64,000 nt of DNA, from NCBI GenBank assembly GCA_964497515.1, contig CAZCCV010000007.1, positions 1 to 64,000 of the forward strand, in the 5' to 3' direction. Origin of the DNA: CAZCCV01 sp964497515 (GTDB lineage Bacteria; Armatimonadota; UBA5829; DTLH01). A model generated the notes under the pieces. It made no database searches, was not told where the DNA came from, and was given only the letters and a program-made list of their open reading frames with translations. The position numbers and the translations under genes were made by a program. The stretch's first letter is position 1. Each line of letters opens with the position of its first letter. Shown here piece by piece: positions 63,384 through 64,000 of the stretch.

Positions 63384-63671
63384 ATGCCTGCTGAAGATGC
63401 TGGAATGACCCGATTGGTGCGAAGAGAGATCAGCCGCCGATACGTTGATTCTACCTTTGTAGATATCAAAGTGATGCACGGCATATGCTATCTCCGGGGC
63501 TATATCAAGCAGCTTCGTGGACACGATGCAGATTTGCAGGAAGAGCACGATATCATCCTGAGAATACTGCGACAGAAGCCGGGAATCCGGGACGTTATTT
63601 CTGAGCTCGATTTAGGTGGCCCGGGACTCCGCGACTGGGTCAAATCGACAAACAAAGCGAAGCGTTGGTAG
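63384..63671 (+). CDS. small BON-like domain protein
   Basis: Cytoplasmic protein of 95 residues with a BON-like pattern: LVRREISRRYVDSTFVDIKVMHGICYLRGYIKQL, then a helix and LRQKPGIRDVISELDLG, the strand-turn typical of BON domains that bind membranes or ligands. There is no signal peptide, unusual for BON proteins. ATG 63384 lies eight bases behind a GAGGGGGG site. It converges with rqcH, with only four bases between stop codons. Confidence 0.8.
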   Translation: MPAEDAGMTRLVRREISRRYVDSTFVDIKVMHGICYLRGYIKQLRGHDADLQEEHDIILRILRQKPGIRDVISELDLGGPGLRDWVKSTNKAKRW

Positions 63672-63675
63672 CCGC

Positions 63676-64000
63676 TCATTTGATTCCTGGGGTTATATCC
63701 ACAGTCTTTTCACGACTGTATACCACAAACCCTGGAGCGGATGCGCGCGGCTTCCGCACGTGCTTCTTGAGCGTGTAATCCACTGCAACCAGCCTGGAAT
63801 GCTTTGCATCACTATTTTTGGCAGCGATTTCGGCCGCTTGTCTCACGGTAGCGAGAGGTACAGCATCCGGTTTGTTGGCCGTTCTGACTACCACGTGTGC
63901 CCCTGTCACTGAGCGAGCGTGAAACCACATATCATTCGAACGCGCTACCTTGGTAGTAAGATAATCATTGGATGTACTGTTTTCACCGTACAGAATCTCG
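63676..64000 (-). CDS. rqcH: RqcH/NFACT ribosome quality-control protein, C-terminal part
   Basis: The open frame runs from TGA 63676-63678 to the right edge without a start and holds the NFACT-R domain: LYGENSTSNDYLTTKVARSND, then MWFHARSVTGAHVVVRT, a helix with TVRQAAEIAAKNSDAKHSR, VDYTLKKHVRKPRASAPGFVVYSREKTVDITP. RqcH binds obstructed large ribosomal subunits and recruits alanine-tRNA to tag stalled peptides. The N-terminal and helical domains lie beyond the window, so only the C-terminal quarter is seen. Confidence 0.9.
   Translation of the reverse strand, partial: EILYGENSTSNDYLTTKVARSNDMWFHARSVTGAHVVVRTANKPDAVPLATVRQAAEIAAKNSDAKHSRLVAVDYTLKKHVRKPRASAPGFVVYSREKTVDITPGIK

Overview
The window is a chromosomal stretch of a diderm, Gram-negative-type bacterium with an unusual envelope gene set. 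It combines a DUF5693 membrane protein and a CsaB-type pyruvyltransferase (typical of lineages that tether S-layers to a pyruvylated polymer) with LptC- and LptA-like periplasmic proteins, outer-membrane beta-barrel-like proteins and many lipoproteins. Together with long secreted beta-helix proteins, FlgD-type secreted proteins, a KGG stress protein and a broken copy of a secreted OB-like domain, this suggests an Armatimonadota-like organism; that assignment is inference from gene content. No rRNA, tRNA, CRISPR array, phage or intact insertion sequence was seen.

Layout. 1-5.9 kb: a REP-like repeat and possible gene stump at the edge, an MFS exporter, and a 4-kb secreted beta-helix protein ending in three tandem 149-residue repeats. 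6-9 kb: a frameshifted secreted-protein remnant, an ICMT-like methyltransferase, a DUF3352-like protein. 9.1-24.3 kb (plus strand): an envelope cluster of rhomboid protease, DUF5693 protein, CsaB, beta-barrel-like protein, lipoproteins, a FlgD-type secreted protein, LptC, LptA and a degenerate PtsI-like protein. 24.4-25.6 kb (minus): a sigma-70 factor overlapping a bare LuxR-type DNA-binding protein. 26-29 kb: serA and an MFS transporter. 29.1-30.7 kb: a KGG stress protein, a possible structured RNA, a small membrane protein and a CheY-like regulator.

30.8-35.9 kb (minus): a complete glycine cleavage operon gcvT-gcvH-gcvPA-gcvPB followed by lipM, which would supply lipoyl precursor to GcvH. 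36-38 kb: a branched-chain-amino-acid-type binding lipoprotein and, divergently, a DUF1361 protein. 38.1-45.4 kb (minus): two secreted GH51 arabinofuranosidases followed by a complete RbsB/RbsA/RbsC-type sugar ABC importer, behind a strong promoter overlapped by a LacI-family-type operator; this reads as an arabinan/arabinoside utilisation operon. 46-47 kb: FmdB-like and thioredoxin genes, the first behind a promoter whose start site lies in a perfect CsoR/CstR-type palindrome.

47.1-54.7 kb: a pilin-like membrane protein, GT2 and GtrA proteins, rlmN, a PilB/GspE ATPase overlapping a CheB-like protein that has lost two catalytic residues, a ComEC-type metallo-beta-lactamase protein and a porin-like protein. 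54.8-63.3 kb (minus): a closely packed set of putative glycosidase, HExxHxxGxxD metallopeptidase, PHB-depolymerase-type esterase, FAH-family enzyme, alanine racemase, phenylacetate-CoA ligase and tandem ACT protein. The right edge holds a BON-like protein and the C-terminal end of an RqcH/NFACT protein that runs out of the window.
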